Made by a program: the position numbers and the translations under genes. DNA of 64,000 nt from Nocardioides_B sp964237315 (GTDB lineage Bacteria; Actinomycetota; Actinomycetes; Propionibacteriales; Nocardioidaceae). The notes beneath the pieces are model-generated. The model saw only the letters and a list, made by a program, of their open reading frames with translations. It was not told the origin of the DNA and made no database searches. The DNA is taken from NCBI GenBank assembly GCA_964237315.1, contig CAXSHL010000003.1:68991-132990 (forward strand), read 5' to 3'. Position 1 is the stretch's first letter. Each line of letters opens with the position of its first letter. Shown here piece after piece: positions 1 to 8,020 of this stretch.

Positions 1-1
1 G

Positions 2-1384
2 CAGCTGTCCGCCCACGGCGTCCCCGTGTTCGCCGCGGACATCAAGGGCGACCTCTCCGGCATCTCGACCCCCGGCGCCGAGAGCGCCCGGCTCACGGCC
101 CGGGCCGCCTCGGTCGGTCAGCAGTGGACGGCGAGCGGCTTCCCGGTCGAGTACTTCGCCCTCGGCGGGGAGGGGACCGGCATCCCGCTGCGGGCGACGA
201 TGACCTCGTTCGGCCCGACCCTGCTCGCCAAGGTGCTGGGGCTGAACGCCACGCAGGAGTCATCGCTCGGGCTGGTGTTCCACTACGCCGACGGTGCGGG
301 CCTGCCGCTGCTGGACCTCGCCGACCTGCGGGCGGTGGTCGGCTTCCTGGTGTCCGACGAGGGCAAGGCTGACCTCAAGGGGCTGGGTGGTCTCTCCTCG
401 GCCACCGCGGGCGTGATCCTGCGCGAGCTGATCGCCTTCAGCGACCAGGGCGCGGACGCCTTCTTCGGCGAGCCGGAGTTCGACACCCGGGACCTGCTGA
501 GGACCGCGAGCGACGGCAGGGGGCTGATCTCGCTGGTCGAGCTGCCGAACCTGCAGGACCGGCCGGCGATCTTCTCCACCTTCTTGATGTGGCTGCTCGC
601 CGACCTGTTCCACGACCTGCCTGAGCTCGGTGACCCCGAGAAGCCGAGCCTCGTGTTCTTCTTCGACGAGGCGCACCTGCTGTTCGCGGACGCGTCCAAG
701 GACTTCAAGCAGGCGATCACCCAGACCGTGCGGCTGATCCGCTCCAAGGGCGTCGGGGTGTTCTTCGTGACCCAGAGCCCGACCGACGTACCCGACGAGG
801 TGCTCGGCCAGCTCGGGTCACGGGTCCAGCACCAGTTGCGCGCGGCCACCCCGAACGACGCCAAGGCACTCAAGGCCACCGTGAACACCTACCCGACCTC
901 GACCTACGACGACCTGGGCAAGGTGATCCTCTCGCTCGGGATCGGGGAGGCGGTGGTGACGGTGATGAACGAGCGCGGCGCGCCGACACCCGTGGCCTGG
1001 ACCCGGCTGCGGGCACCGCAGTCCCTGATGGCGCCCGCCGACCCGGCGGCGATGGCGGCGACCGTCCAGGCGTCGGCCCTGCAGGCGAGGTACGGCGTCG
1101 CGGTGGACCGGGAGTCCGCACACGAGATGCTGGCCGGCAAGCTGGAGGCCGGTGCGGCCGCCGCTCGCCAGGAGCCGGCGCCATCCCCGGACGACGGGCA
1201 CGTCGGCTACCCCAAGGCCCCGACCACGAGGTCCGGCAACCGGAAGCGGCCGGCCGGCACCCGCTCCTCGGGCTCCGGCGGGACGGTGCAGGACATCATG
1301 ACGTCGCCGGTGGCCCGGGAGCTGATGCGGACCGCGGCCCGGGAGATCGTGCGGGGCGTGTTCCGGGTCGGGCGACGCCGCTGA
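2..1384 (+). CDS. HerA-like helicase / DUF853 ATPase, 5' truncated by the window
   Basis: The reading frame is open from base 2, so the gene starts before the window; the GTG at 26 is only an internal codon. The visible 460 or so residues match the C-terminal part of the DUF853/HerA-like P-loop ATPases. A Walker B strand reads SLVFFFDEAHLLF (about nt 648-690), followed by a helix and the segment VGVFFVTQSPTDVP, the usual sensor strand and loop of this family. The Walker A motif must lie upstream of the window. The C-terminus is Ala/Pro/Arg-rich and basic, ending RVGRRR. Family members are predicted DNA-translocating ATPases whose role in actinobacteria is poorly known. The next gene is convergent. 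Confidence 0.85.
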   Translation, partial: QLSAHGVPVFAADIKGDLSGISTPGAESARLTARAASVGQQWTASGFPVEYFALGGEGTGIPLRATMTSFGPTLLAKVLGLNATQESSLGLVFHYADGAGLPLLDLADLRAVVGFLVSDEGKADLKGLGGLSSATAGVILRELIAFSDQGADAFFGEPEFDTRDLLRTASDGRGLISLVELPNLQDRPAIFSTFLMWLLADLFHDLPELGDPEKPSLVFFFDEAHLLFADASKDFKQAITQTVRLIRSKGVGVFFVTQSPTDVPDEVLGQLGSRVQHQLRAATPNDAKALKATVNTYPTSTYDDLGKVILSLGIGEAVVTVMNERGAPTPVAWTRLRAPQSLMAPADPAAMAATVQASALQARYGVAVDRESAHEMLAGKLEAGAAAARQEPAPSPDDGHVGYPKAPTTRSGNRKRPAGTRSSGSGGTVQDIMTSPVARELMRTAAREIVRGVFRVGRRR

Positions 1385-1408
1385 TGCGGCGCGACGAGAA
1401 CCCTGGGG

Positions 1409-1825
1409 CTACGGATGCATGGTGGTGCCCTTCGTGATCTTGTCGACCGCGCTGCGGGGGCCGTGGACGGCGATGCCGACCAGGTCCAGGTCATCAGCGG
1501 CGACAGCGCTGACGACCGCCCTGTTGTCCTCGTCGTTGCCGGTCGCGAACATGTCGGCCGTGAACACCGCCACCGGCAGCTCCCGACGTACGGCTCGCTG
1601 AAGTGCGGCACGCACCGACTCGGCACTGCCCTGGAGAACCATCACCGGCTGCCCGAGCAGGGCGAGGTACGTCGTGCCGTCGGCGTCCCGGTAGGGCTCC
1701 CCGACGAGCTGAGGGTGGGCCGCGGTGATGCCACTGGCCAGGAACGCCGTCACGTTGAGCCGCTGCCACGCCAGCAGGTCCTCGCGCAGCACGATCGCGA
1801 TCTTGGTGTCGAAGCGTCTCTCCAT
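1409..1825 (-). CDS. DUF2000 family protein
   Basis: A 138-aa protein starting MERRFDTKIAIVLREDL. The segments KIAIVLREDLLAWQRLNVTA and FLASGI near the N-terminus are the hallmark of DUF2000 (PF09391). An in-frame ATG at 1834 would add three residues; 1825 was chosen because the family motif begins just after it. The fold is related to peptidyl-tRNA hydrolase-like proteins, but no reaction is established. It is divergent from the AraC regulator starting at 1875, with only about 50 bp between the starts, so one regulatory region probably serves both and the AraC protein is the likely regulator. Family assignment is firm; function is unknown. Confidence 0.85.
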   Translation of the reverse strand: MERRFDTKIAIVLREDLLAWQRLNVTAFLASGITAAHPQLVGEPYRDADGTTYLALLGQPVMVLQGSAESVRAALQRAVRRELPVAVFTADMFATGNDEDNRAVVSAVAADDLDLVGIAVHGPRSAVDKITKGTTMHP

Positions 1826-1874
1826 GCGCCTCATCGTGCCGCCGGCCTCGTGCGTCGTCTTGTACGTTCTTGAC

Positions 1875-2807
1875 GTGCCTCGAGCAGCCGACGTCAGAGC
1901 CTGGGACCCGGCGGTCCCGGGTGTCGCCGAGGTGCTCCACGCGTCCTTCACCGACCACGCCTACCCGCTGCACACGCACGACACGTGGAGCGTGCTGATC
2001 ATCGACCACGGCGCCGTCGCCTACGACCTCGAGCACGACCAGCACGGAGCGGCCGCCTCCACGGTGACCCTCCTACCGCCTCACGTTCCGCACGACGGAC
2101 GCTCGGCGACGTCCTCCGGGTTCCAGAAGCGGGTCCTGTACCTCGAGCACGACCAGCTGGACGAGCAGCTGATCGGTCGCGCCGTCGACCGCCCCACGCT
2201 GCACGACCTGCCGCTGCGCGACCGCATAGCCGGGCTGCACCAGGCGTTGCGCCACCCGGGCGACGAGCTCGAGGCCGAGTCCCGGCTGGCCCTGGTGCGT
2301 GAGCGGCTGCTGCTCCATCTGCACCGCAGCGTCGCCTCGTCGCCACCGGCCCGGGACCGGGTGCTCGCGCAGAGGATGCGCACGCTCCTGGACGCCCGCA
2401 TCGAGGCCGGCCTGACCCTCGGTGAGGCTGCCCGACTACTGGGCGCCGACGCGACTCATCTCGTGAGGTGCTTCACCCATGAGTACGGCATGCCGCCCCA
2501 CCGCTACCTCACCGGTCGCCGGCTCGACCAGGCACGGCGGCTGCTCCTGGCGGGCGAGCCGGCGGCCGCCGTGGCGCACCAGGTCGGCTTCTTCGACCAG
2601 TCCCATCTCACCCGTCACTTCAAGCGCCTGCTCGGTGTCACCCCCACTGCCTACGCAGGTCGACGGAGGTCACGCGGTGCGGGACGACCGACGGCCATGC
2701 CGGTCGCCCGCCGCGACGACGCACATGAGCAGACCCAGGAGGAACAGTGGTCCGTCGGCGGGGCTTCGTCCGAGACCGCCGGCCATGGCGATGGGATGAG
2801 GGGATAG
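1875..2807 (+). CDS. AraC-family transcriptional regulator with N-terminal cupin sensor
   Basis: About 310 aa. Residues 10-110 form a cupin-like AraC-binding domain (YPLHTHDTWSVLII, then LLPPHVPHDGR). The last third holds two helix-turn-helix motifs: LTLGEAARLLGADATHLVRC and VAHQVGFFDQSHLTRHFKRL followed by GVTPTAYAGRR, the classic AraC ending. The frame is open further upstream, but that region overlaps the divergent DUF2000 gene, so GTG at 1875 (VPRAADVRAW) is the more plausible start. The tail beyond GRRR is low-complexity and probably unstructured. It likely controls the divergent DUF2000 gene; the ligand is unknown. Confidence 0.88.
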   Translation: MPRAADVRAWDPAVPGVAEVLHASFTDHAYPLHTHDTWSVLIIDHGAVAYDLEHDQHGAAASTVTLLPPHVPHDGRSATSSGFQKRVLYLEHDQLDEQLIGRAVDRPTLHDLPLRDRIAGLHQALRHPGDELEAESRLALVRERLLLHLHRSVASSPPARDRVLAQRMRTLLDARIEAGLTLGEAARLLGADATHLVRCFTHEYGMPPHRYLTGRRLDQARRLLLAGEPAAAVAHQVGFFDQSHLTRHFKRLLGVTPTAYAGRRRSRGAGRPTAMPVARRDDAHEQTQEEQWSVGGASSETAGHGDGMRG

Positions 2808-2920
2808 GGCTCGTCTCGGTGCAGACCGTGAAGACCCACGTCGCCCGGATCCTCGCCGAGCTCGAGCTGCGGGACCGGGTGCAAGCCGTCGTCGTCGCCT
2901 ACGAGAGCGGACCTGTACCT
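2804..2920 (+). pseudogene. Remnant of a LuxR/NarL-type response regulator C-terminus
   Basis: Frame 2 reads GLVSVQTVKTHVARILAEL, then ELRDRVQAVVVAYESGPV. This is the end of a NarL-type HTH (normally GLSEATVKTHVSRILAKLGLRDRVQAVVLAYESG). The receiver domain and the first half of the HTH are missing, and there is no start codon or ribosome-binding site in a sensible place. It sits just after the AraC stop in the gap before the VOC gene, and marks a lost two-component regulator. Confidence 0.7.
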
Positions 2921-3098
2921 ACCGGGCGGAACTGGCACGCTTCACCCGTTATCCCGTCTTCGTCGGCCGTGTCGTAGGCGCCGGATTCCCTGTGTGGCAA
3001 CGGATGCACGCCGATCTTGACGGCTGAGAACTCGACGGAGGAGTGTTGAAGCCAGGGATCCGGAAGCGAGGTCCTGACGCCATCAACAGGAGGCACCG

Positions 3099-3599
3099 AT
3101 GAGCAGCGTCGACACCAGCACAGGCACCAGCACCGCCAGCCCACCGGTGAAGCCGGGTGAGATGAGGCTGGAGGTCGTGGTGCTCCCCGTCTCGGACGTC
3201 GACCGGGCCAAGAGCTTCTACACCGGCCTGGGATGGCGGCTCGACGCGGATCTCGTCGTGGACGACGGCTACCGGGTGGTCCAGGTGACACCCCCTGGCT
3301 CCGGGTGCTCGATCATCTTCGGCACGGGCGTCTCCTCTGCGACGCCCGGCTCGGCCCAGGGGCTGCAGCTCTCGGTCCACGACATCGACGAGGCGCGTGC
3401 CGACCTGGTCTCCCGAGGGGCCGAGGTCAGCGAGCTGTTCCACGACCGGACGGGGATCTTCCACCACGCCGGCACGGAGGGGCGGCTGGACGGCCCGGCG
3501 GCGCAGCACGCCGACTACGGCTCGTTCACTTCCTTCTCGGACCCCGACGGCAACGGCTGGCTGCTCCAGGAGATCAAGACCCGGCTGCCGGGCCGCTGA
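3099..3599 (+). CDS. VOC-family (glyoxalase/bleomycin-resistance-like) protein
   Basis: A 166-aa single-module vicinal-oxygen-chelate protein. After a disordered Ser/Thr leader, the fold begins MRLEVVVLPVSDVDRAKSFY. The second half contains GLQLSVHDIDEARADLVSRG and ends FSDPDGNGWLLQEI, the characteristic closing strand with its metal-ligand Glu. A good Shine-Dalgarno (AGGAGG) precedes ATG 3099. It heads a probable operon with the 55-aa gene (3611), the disulfide oxidoreductase and the SDR. VOC proteins without a known partner can be dioxygenases, isomerases or binding proteins; the substrate cannot be read here. Confidence 0.9.
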   Translation: MSSVDTSTGTSTASPPVKPGEMRLEVVVLPVSDVDRAKSFYTGLGWRLDADLVVDDGYRVVQVTPPGSGCSIIFGTGVSSATPGSAQGLQLSVHDIDEARADLVSRGAEVSELFHDRTGIFHHAGTEGRLDGPAAQHADYGSFTSFSDPDGNGWLLQEIKTRLPGR

Positions 3600-3610
3600 G
3601 GGGAGGGGAG

Positions 3611-3778
3611 ATGGGTACGACGTACGAGTCCGCGAGCGATCTGGCGCTGGCCCTCCTGAGAGCCGCTGATGCACACGGACAGCACGAGGAGCGGACCGGC
3701 GAGGCGGACGCCGACTGGCCGGACTGGTACGCGCTGTACATGGTGCGGGAGCGGGCGGGCGAAGAGCTGCCGACATGA
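3611..3778 (+). CDS. 55-residue acidic hypothetical protein
   Basis: ATG 3611 follows a GGGGAGGGGAG Shine-Dalgarno, 11 bp after the VOC stop. The TGA at 3776-3778 overlaps the ATG (3775) of the next gene, so translation looks coupled. The peptide is acidic and Trp-rich around ADADWPDWYALYM, and lacks a signal or membrane segment. I cannot assign a function. Position, ribosome-binding site and coupling make it a real gene. Confidence 0.7.
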   Translation: MGTTYESASDLALALLRAADAHGQHEERTGEADADWPDWYALYMVRERAGEELPT

Positions 3779-5246
3779 CCAGCGACTACGACGTGATCGT
3801 GCTCGGTGGTGGGTCGCCGGGTGAGCACTGCGCCGGGGCTCTCGCCGAGGGCGGGCTGCGGGTGGCCGTGGTGGAGCGTGAGCTCGTGGGCGGGGAGTGC
3901 TCCTACTGGGCGTGCATCCCGTCCAAGACGCTGCTCCGTCCCGGGGAGGCGGTGCACGGGGCGCTCGAGGCTGCCGCCACGGCCGAGGTCTTCGTCGAGG
4001 CGGCGCTCGCCTGGCGTGACTTCATGGTCTCGGACTACTCCGACGTTGGTCAGGAGCGGTGGCTCGCCGGACAGGGCATCGCCCTGCTCCGGGGCACGGG
4101 TCGACTCGCAGGCCCGGGTGTCGTGGAGGTGGACGGCGAGCGGTACACGACCGAGCACGTCGTGTTGGCCAACGGCGCTGCTCCGGTGGTGCCACCCGTG
4201 CCTGGGCTACGTGAGCTCGAGGGTGTGTGGACGAGTCGCGAGGTGACGTCCATGAAGGCCGTCCCACGTCGCCTGCTGATCATGGGCGGCGGGCCCGTCG
4301 GCGTCGAGATGGCACAGGCGGTACGCCGGCTGGGAGGCGAGGTCGTCGTCGTCGACAGGGCCGCTCATCTGCTCGCTCGGGAGCCCGCCGCGCTCGGTGN
4401 NNNNNNNNNTTCTTTTTCCGGCACCTCTACGTGCAGGTGCTGCTCGGGGTGGCGCTGGGAGTGTCGCTGGGGGTGGCGCTCGGTGAGGCGCTGGGCGAGG
4501 TGCTCCGCCGGGACGGCATCGAGCTCGCGCTGTCTGCCGGTGTGGCCGCCGCGCGCCGCGAGGCCGAGGACTACGTCGTGGAGCTCGACGACGGGCGGGA
4601 GCTGCGCGGTGACCGGCTGCTGGTCGCCACCGGCCGGCGTCCGCGGGTCGACGGCCTCGGTCTGGAGACCGTCGGGGTCGTGGCGGACGCCCACGGCGTT
4701 CCCGTCGATGCCTACCTGCGGGTGGCTGCGCCGTCGGCCGAGGCGAGCCTGTGGGCCATCGGCGATGTCACGGGCCTGTGGCCGCTGACGCATGTCGGCA
4801 AGTACCAGGGTGAGGTCGTCGCGACGAACATCCTCGGTGGCTCACGACCGGCCAACTACGAGGCGGTTCCACGCGTCACCTACACCGATCCCCAAGCCGC
4901 CGCGGTCGGCGCAGCGCATGACCGCTTCAGTGGCACGGCGCTGCTCTCGGGGGTGGCGAAGACTGCGACGTACACGCGCGCGTACGCGGAGAGCAACGGC
5001 TACCTGACGCTGGTCAGCGACGGGCAGCGAGTGACGGGTGCCCACGGGCTCGGTCCGGAGGCGGGGGAGTGGATGCAGCAGGCGACACTCGCCATCCGGG
5101 CGCACGTGCCGCTGGACGTCCTGGTCGACACGATCCAGCCGTTCCCCACCTTCTCGGAGATCTACGTCGCGGCGCTCAAGGCGCTGGGCACCGAGATCGC
5201 GGCGGGGCGCACACCGGCACGCGCGGCACAGGAGGCAGCACGATGA
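3775..5246 (+). CDS. Pyridine nucleotide-disulfide oxidoreductase (mercuric reductase / lipoamide dehydrogenase type), broken by a sequence gap
   Basis: A flavoprotein of the group-I disulfide reductase family. The N-terminus has the FAD Rossmann motif (VLGGGSPGEHCAG) and the redox disulfide GGECSYWACIPSK, the CxxxxC version of GGTCLNVGCIPSK. An NAD(P) Rossmann motif (IMGGGPVGVEMAQ) lies near residue 175. After the gap, frame 3 continues with LVATGRRPRVDGL, AIGDVTG and a C-terminal dimerisation domain ending PFPTFSEIYVAAL. The N gap at 4400-4409 and about 67 foreign bases after it disrupt the frame. Deleting 4400-4485, at the repeated CGCTCGGTG, restores one continuous ORF of about 461 aa, the normal family length. 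It is coupled by ATGA overlaps to the genes on both sides. The catalytic His-Glu pair usual in lipoamide dehydrogenase is not evident, so the substrate is open. Confidence 0.88.
4400..4409. other. Assembly gap (10 N)
   Basis: Ten N lie inside the disulfide oxidoreductase gene. The nine bases before the gap (4391-4399, CGCTCGGTG) recur at 4477-4485, so the two contig ends probably overlap and no sequence is truly missing. Confidence 0.97.
4410..4476 (+). other. Probable misassembled DctA-like fragment at the contig edge
   Basis: In the frame of the downstream oxidoreductase half this stretch reads FFFRHLYVQVLLGVALGVSL. This resembles the N-terminal end and first membrane helix of dicarboxylate:cation symporters (DctA: a basic leader, then LYVQVL and a Gly/Leu-rich helix) and nothing in a disulfide reductase. 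It ends in the microhomology GGCGCTCGGTG shared with the sequence before the gap. I read it as chimeric contig-end sequence, not a gene fusion. Confidence 0.6.
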
Positions 5247-5995
5247 CCACCGACACAGCCGTGGCGCAGGCCTCGCAGTCAGGACTGCTCGGGCAGACCG
5301 TGGTCGTGGTCGGCGGCAGCGCAGGGATCGGCCTGGAGACCGCGAGAGCCGCGCGTGACCAAGGAGCCGACGTCATCCTGACCGGTCGCGACCGTGATCG
5401 CCTCGAGAGCGCCGCGACGACGGTCGGCGCGCGGAGCATCGCGGCGTTCGACGCCAACGACCTGGTCGCCCTCGAGCAGTTCTTCGCAGGTCTCGACGCA
5501 CCGATCGACCACGTGATGGTGACGGCCGGTCGGCCCTACTACTCGCCGCTGGCCGAGATGGACCTCGACGAGGCGCGCAACGCGCTGCAGGAGCATCCGA
5601 TGATGATGCTCGCAGTGGCGCGCTTCGCCAGAGTCCGCCCAGGGGGCACGCTGCTCTTCATGGGCGGCACCGGCGGCCGGCACACCGGCGTCGGCCTGGC
5701 CGTCATCTCGGCGATGACCGCCGCGCTACCGGCCCTGACCGCCAACCTGGCGCTCGAGATCGCGCCCGTGCGGGTGAACCTGATCGCCGCCGGCTTCGTC
5801 GACACACCGCTGTCGGCGTCGCTGCTCGGTGCCCAGCTCGACGCCCGCCGGGCCGAGCTGCGCACGTCCCTGCCGATCGGGCGTGTCGTCGGGCCGGCCG
5901 ACGTCGCAGCGCTGGCGATCCACCTGATGACCAACACCGCGCTGACCGGGGCGACGTACGACGTCGACGGCGGCCAACAGCTCGTCTCCGGCTGA
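5243..5995 (+). CDS. Short-chain dehydrogenase/reductase family protein without the catalytic Tyr-Lys pair
   Basis: A 250-aa Rossmann protein starting at the ATG that overlaps the preceding stop (ATGA). The cofactor loop is VVGGSAGIGLETARA and the segment after strand 2 is TGRDRDRL, which favours NADP(H). The C-terminal part has the SDR signature PVRVNLIAAGFVDTP and ends TGATYDVDGGQQLVSG. Where classical SDRs carry YxxxK, this one reads GLAVISAMTAALPAL: Tyr is replaced by Ile and Lys by Thr. Similar divergent SDRs are annotated in actinobacteria next to oxidoreductases. Cofactor binding looks intact, but dehydrogenase activity by the usual mechanism is doubtful. Confidence 0.88.
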   Translation: MTTDTAVAQASQSGLLGQTVVVVGGSAGIGLETARAARDQGADVILTGRDRDRLESAATTVGARSIAAFDANDLVALEQFFAGLDAPIDHVMVTAGRPYYSPLAEMDLDEARNALQEHPMMMLAVARFARVRPGGTLLFMGGTGGRHTGVGLAVISAMTAALPALTANLALEIAPVRVNLIAAGFVDTPLSASLLGAQLDARRAELRTSLPIGRVVGPADVAALAIHLMTNTALTGATYDVDGGQQLVSG

Positions 5996-6052
5996 TCACG
6001 CCGGGTCGCACCACGATCACGTCATCGACCACGTCATCGGAAGGGACCTGCG

Positions 6053-6646
6053 ATGCGCTCCGACATCGTCCCTGGCGCCACGTTCCCCGACTACGAGCTG
6101 CCCGACCACACGGGTGTGCCACGAACCCTCAGCGAGCTCCAGGGCGACGACCCACTGGTGCTCACCCTCGCGCGTGGCCACTTCTGCCCGAAGGAGCACC
6201 AGCAGCACCTCGAGCTCGCCGCGTCCTATCCGAAGTTCGCCGTCGCCTACACCCGGGTGGTGACCATAGCGACCGACGAGCACCACACGCTGCAGGAGTT
6301 CCGTGCCTCGGTCGGAGCGCAGTGGTCCTTCCTGTCCGACCCAGGACGCATCGTCCAGCAGGACCTCGACATCGCGGAGTACACCGACCCCGACAACGAC
6401 CCGATGATCCCGCACACGCTCGTGCTCAAGCCGGGGCTCGTCGTGCACAGCATCTACAACGGCTACTGGTTCTGGGGTCGCCCGTCGGTCGTCGACCTCT
6501 GGCACGACCTTCGAGAGGTGTTGCGGGAGACTCGCCGGGACTGGGACCTCAGCGCGCCGGGGCTCCGCCAGGCCTGGGACGCAGGCGACCTCGCCGCCTT
6601 CCACGGCTGGGACCGGCGGGCCGCACACGGGTCGGTCGGCTCCTGA
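6053..6646 (+). CDS. Redoxin-domain (peroxiredoxin/AhpC-TSA-like) protein
   Basis: 197 aa. The thioredoxin-like start GATFPDYELPDHTGVPRTLS leads to a strand ending LARGHFCPKEHQQH; Cys in HFCPKE is in the position of the peroxidatic Cys, but the canonical PxxxTxxC is replaced by ARGHFC. Later segments (VVTIATDEHHTL, FLSDPGRIVQQDLDIAEYTD, PHTLVLKPGLVVHSIYNGYW) follow the AhpC/TSA order. The last 50 residues, rich in Trp and Arg, are an extension. The start is ATG 6053 with GGAAGGGA upstream. It lies 57 bp after the SDR and probably belongs to the same redox operon. A role in thiol or peroxide metabolism is inferred from family only. Confidence 0.82.
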   Translation: MRSDIVPGATFPDYELPDHTGVPRTLSELQGDDPLVLTLARGHFCPKEHQQHLELAASYPKFAVAYTRVVTIATDEHHTLQEFRASVGAQWSFLSDPGRIVQQDLDIAEYTDPDNDPMIPHTLVLKPGLVVHSIYNGYWFWGRPSVVDLWHDLREVLRETRRDWDLSAPGLRQAWDAGDLAAFHGWDRRAAHGSVGS

Positions 6647-7161
6647 GGCTCGTGCCCTTGGATCACCGTCGTTGCCGACCCGGCGCGTCTGCACGCCCCT
6701 CGTCTGGCCGGCCCGTCGCGTTCGCGCACCAGTTGCCTGTGCCTTCGGAGGACTGCTGCTGCCTGTACATGGATGGAGTCGCCAGGATCGGTCCTGGCGA
6801 CCGATGATGGCGATCGTCGCCATCGCGAGAGGGCCACAACAGGTCATGGAGAACGGTTGTGGCGGTCGTGCTCGCCGGCTTCACCCTGTCGTCGGCTCAC
6901 ACCCGGTTGCCGCGCAGATGCGCCGACGCGACATCCACCCTGACGACGTACGCCGTGCTGGGTTCGAGGCATCTGCGCTGCCGACGGAGCAGGTGCTCGG
7001 CGCGGACGGCAGACCGTCGTACGTCCCTCGGAGAACCGGTGCTTCCCACGGGTCACGGCCCATGGGAAGCGCCAAACGTCCTGCATCCCCTGGTAACCGG
7101 CGCGGAATCCGGTCAGTGTGCGGACGGGACACGTCGAGCACCGCGCCCAGCGATAGACCCG
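6647..7161. other. 515-bp intergenic stretch with two adjacent hairpins
   Basis: No ORF here has a convincing ribosome-binding site or family resemblance. Shortly after the redoxin gene, two perfect hairpins lie side by side: GCCAGGA-TCGG-TCCTGGC (6781-6798) and GATGGCGA-TCG-TCGCCATC (6806-6824). They are not followed by a T tract, but could end transcription from the upstream operon; no gene is assigned to the remainder. Confidence 0.5.
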
Positions 7162-7995
7162 CTACGCGGCCGAGACCGTCGGCGGTCTCAGGTCGCCGTA
7201 CAGCCGGACCGCGGCGACCTTGCCGCCGTCACCTCGGACGAAGACGGCCACGCCTGCCTCGGGCGGGCCCTGCAGGCGTCCCCGCCCGACCCGGTTGTAC
7301 TCCAGCGCACACCGGCGACCGTCGTCGACCAGCGCGCAGGCCTCCAGGGGGATGCCGCCGCCGTCCGCGAACAGGCGCTCGTGGTAGGCCCTCAGATCGT
7401 CCCGACCCCGGTGGACCTGCTGGTCCGCCTCGCGGACCCAGCCGTCCGGCTCGAAGGCGGCAACCACGCCGTCCGGGTCTCCCGACGCCAGCTCTCGCAG
7501 GTAGCCTTCCACGCCGTCCGGCACGGGCAGCGTGGGGTCGGCCTGGAGCAGCGGCGGTCGCGTCATGTGCCTGCCGGTGAGGGGATCACGCGGGAAGTAG
7601 ACCCGCACCTCGTCGATGCGCCCGTCGAGCTGCCGGTCGGCGACGACGGCGACCGGCAGGTCGACGGTGCCGGCGTCCGTGTCGAGGTGGAGGACCACCT
7701 CCTCCATGCCGCGCCGGTCCAGGATGACGTGCTCGACGTCCTCGACCGAGGCGTCGTGCCGTTGCAGCCACGAGCTGGTCTCGCCGACGAACCTGCGGAA
7801 CGCGTCGACACCCTTGATCCGTCCGAGCACCGGGTCGAACACCTCGGGCTCGGCGGCGAACGACTCGACCAGGGGGTCGGGATCGCCGGCCAGCAGACCG
7901 TCGAAGTAGGGCACCGCCACCAGCGCGGCCTGGCGTCGTCTGTCGAGCACCTGCTGCAGCACCGGCGCGGTGAAGAGCTCAGGCTGCCACGGCAT
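7162..7995 (-). CDS. Tandem NTF2-like (SnoaL-type) protein
   Basis: 277 aa with two copies of the NTF2-like fold. The first (residues about 25-150) contains YFDGLLAGDPDPLVESFAAE and GRIKGVDAFRRFVGE; the second (about 165-275) repeats the pattern as YLRELASGDPDGVVAAFEPD and GRDDLRAYHERLF. SnoaL-type domains serve as small-molecule binding or cyclase/isomerase folds; two in one chain would form an internal dimer. No catalytic residues can be named. It lies 25 bp downstream of the MOSC/ferredoxin-reductase gene on the same strand and is probably cotranscribed with it. Confidence 0.8.
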   Translation of the reverse strand: MPWQPELFTAPVLQQVLDRRRQAALVAVPYFDGLLAGDPDPLVESFAAEPEVFDPVLGRIKGVDAFRRFVGETSSWLQRHDASVEDVEHVILDRRGMEEVVLHLDTDAGTVDLPVAVVADRQLDGRIDEVRVYFPRDPLTGRHMTRPPLLQADPTLPVPDGVEGYLRELASGDPDGVVAAFEPDGWVREADQQVHRGRDDLRAYHERLFADGGGIPLEACALVDDGRRCALEYNRVGRGRLQGPPEAGVAVFVRGDGGKVAAVRLYGDLRPPTVSAA

Positions 7996-8020
7996 GCGAC
8001 CAGCCTCCCACTGATCGCCG

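Noticed and set aside
4410..4500. A real fusion of a DctA-like helix to the oxidoreductase
   Set aside because: The sequence lies directly after an N gap and ends in a microhomology; deleting it restores a normal enzyme in frame.
6672..7580. Plus-strand ORF across the 6.6-7.6 kb gap
   Set aside because: No ribosome-binding site or family resemblance, and its second half is antisense to the NTF2-like gene.
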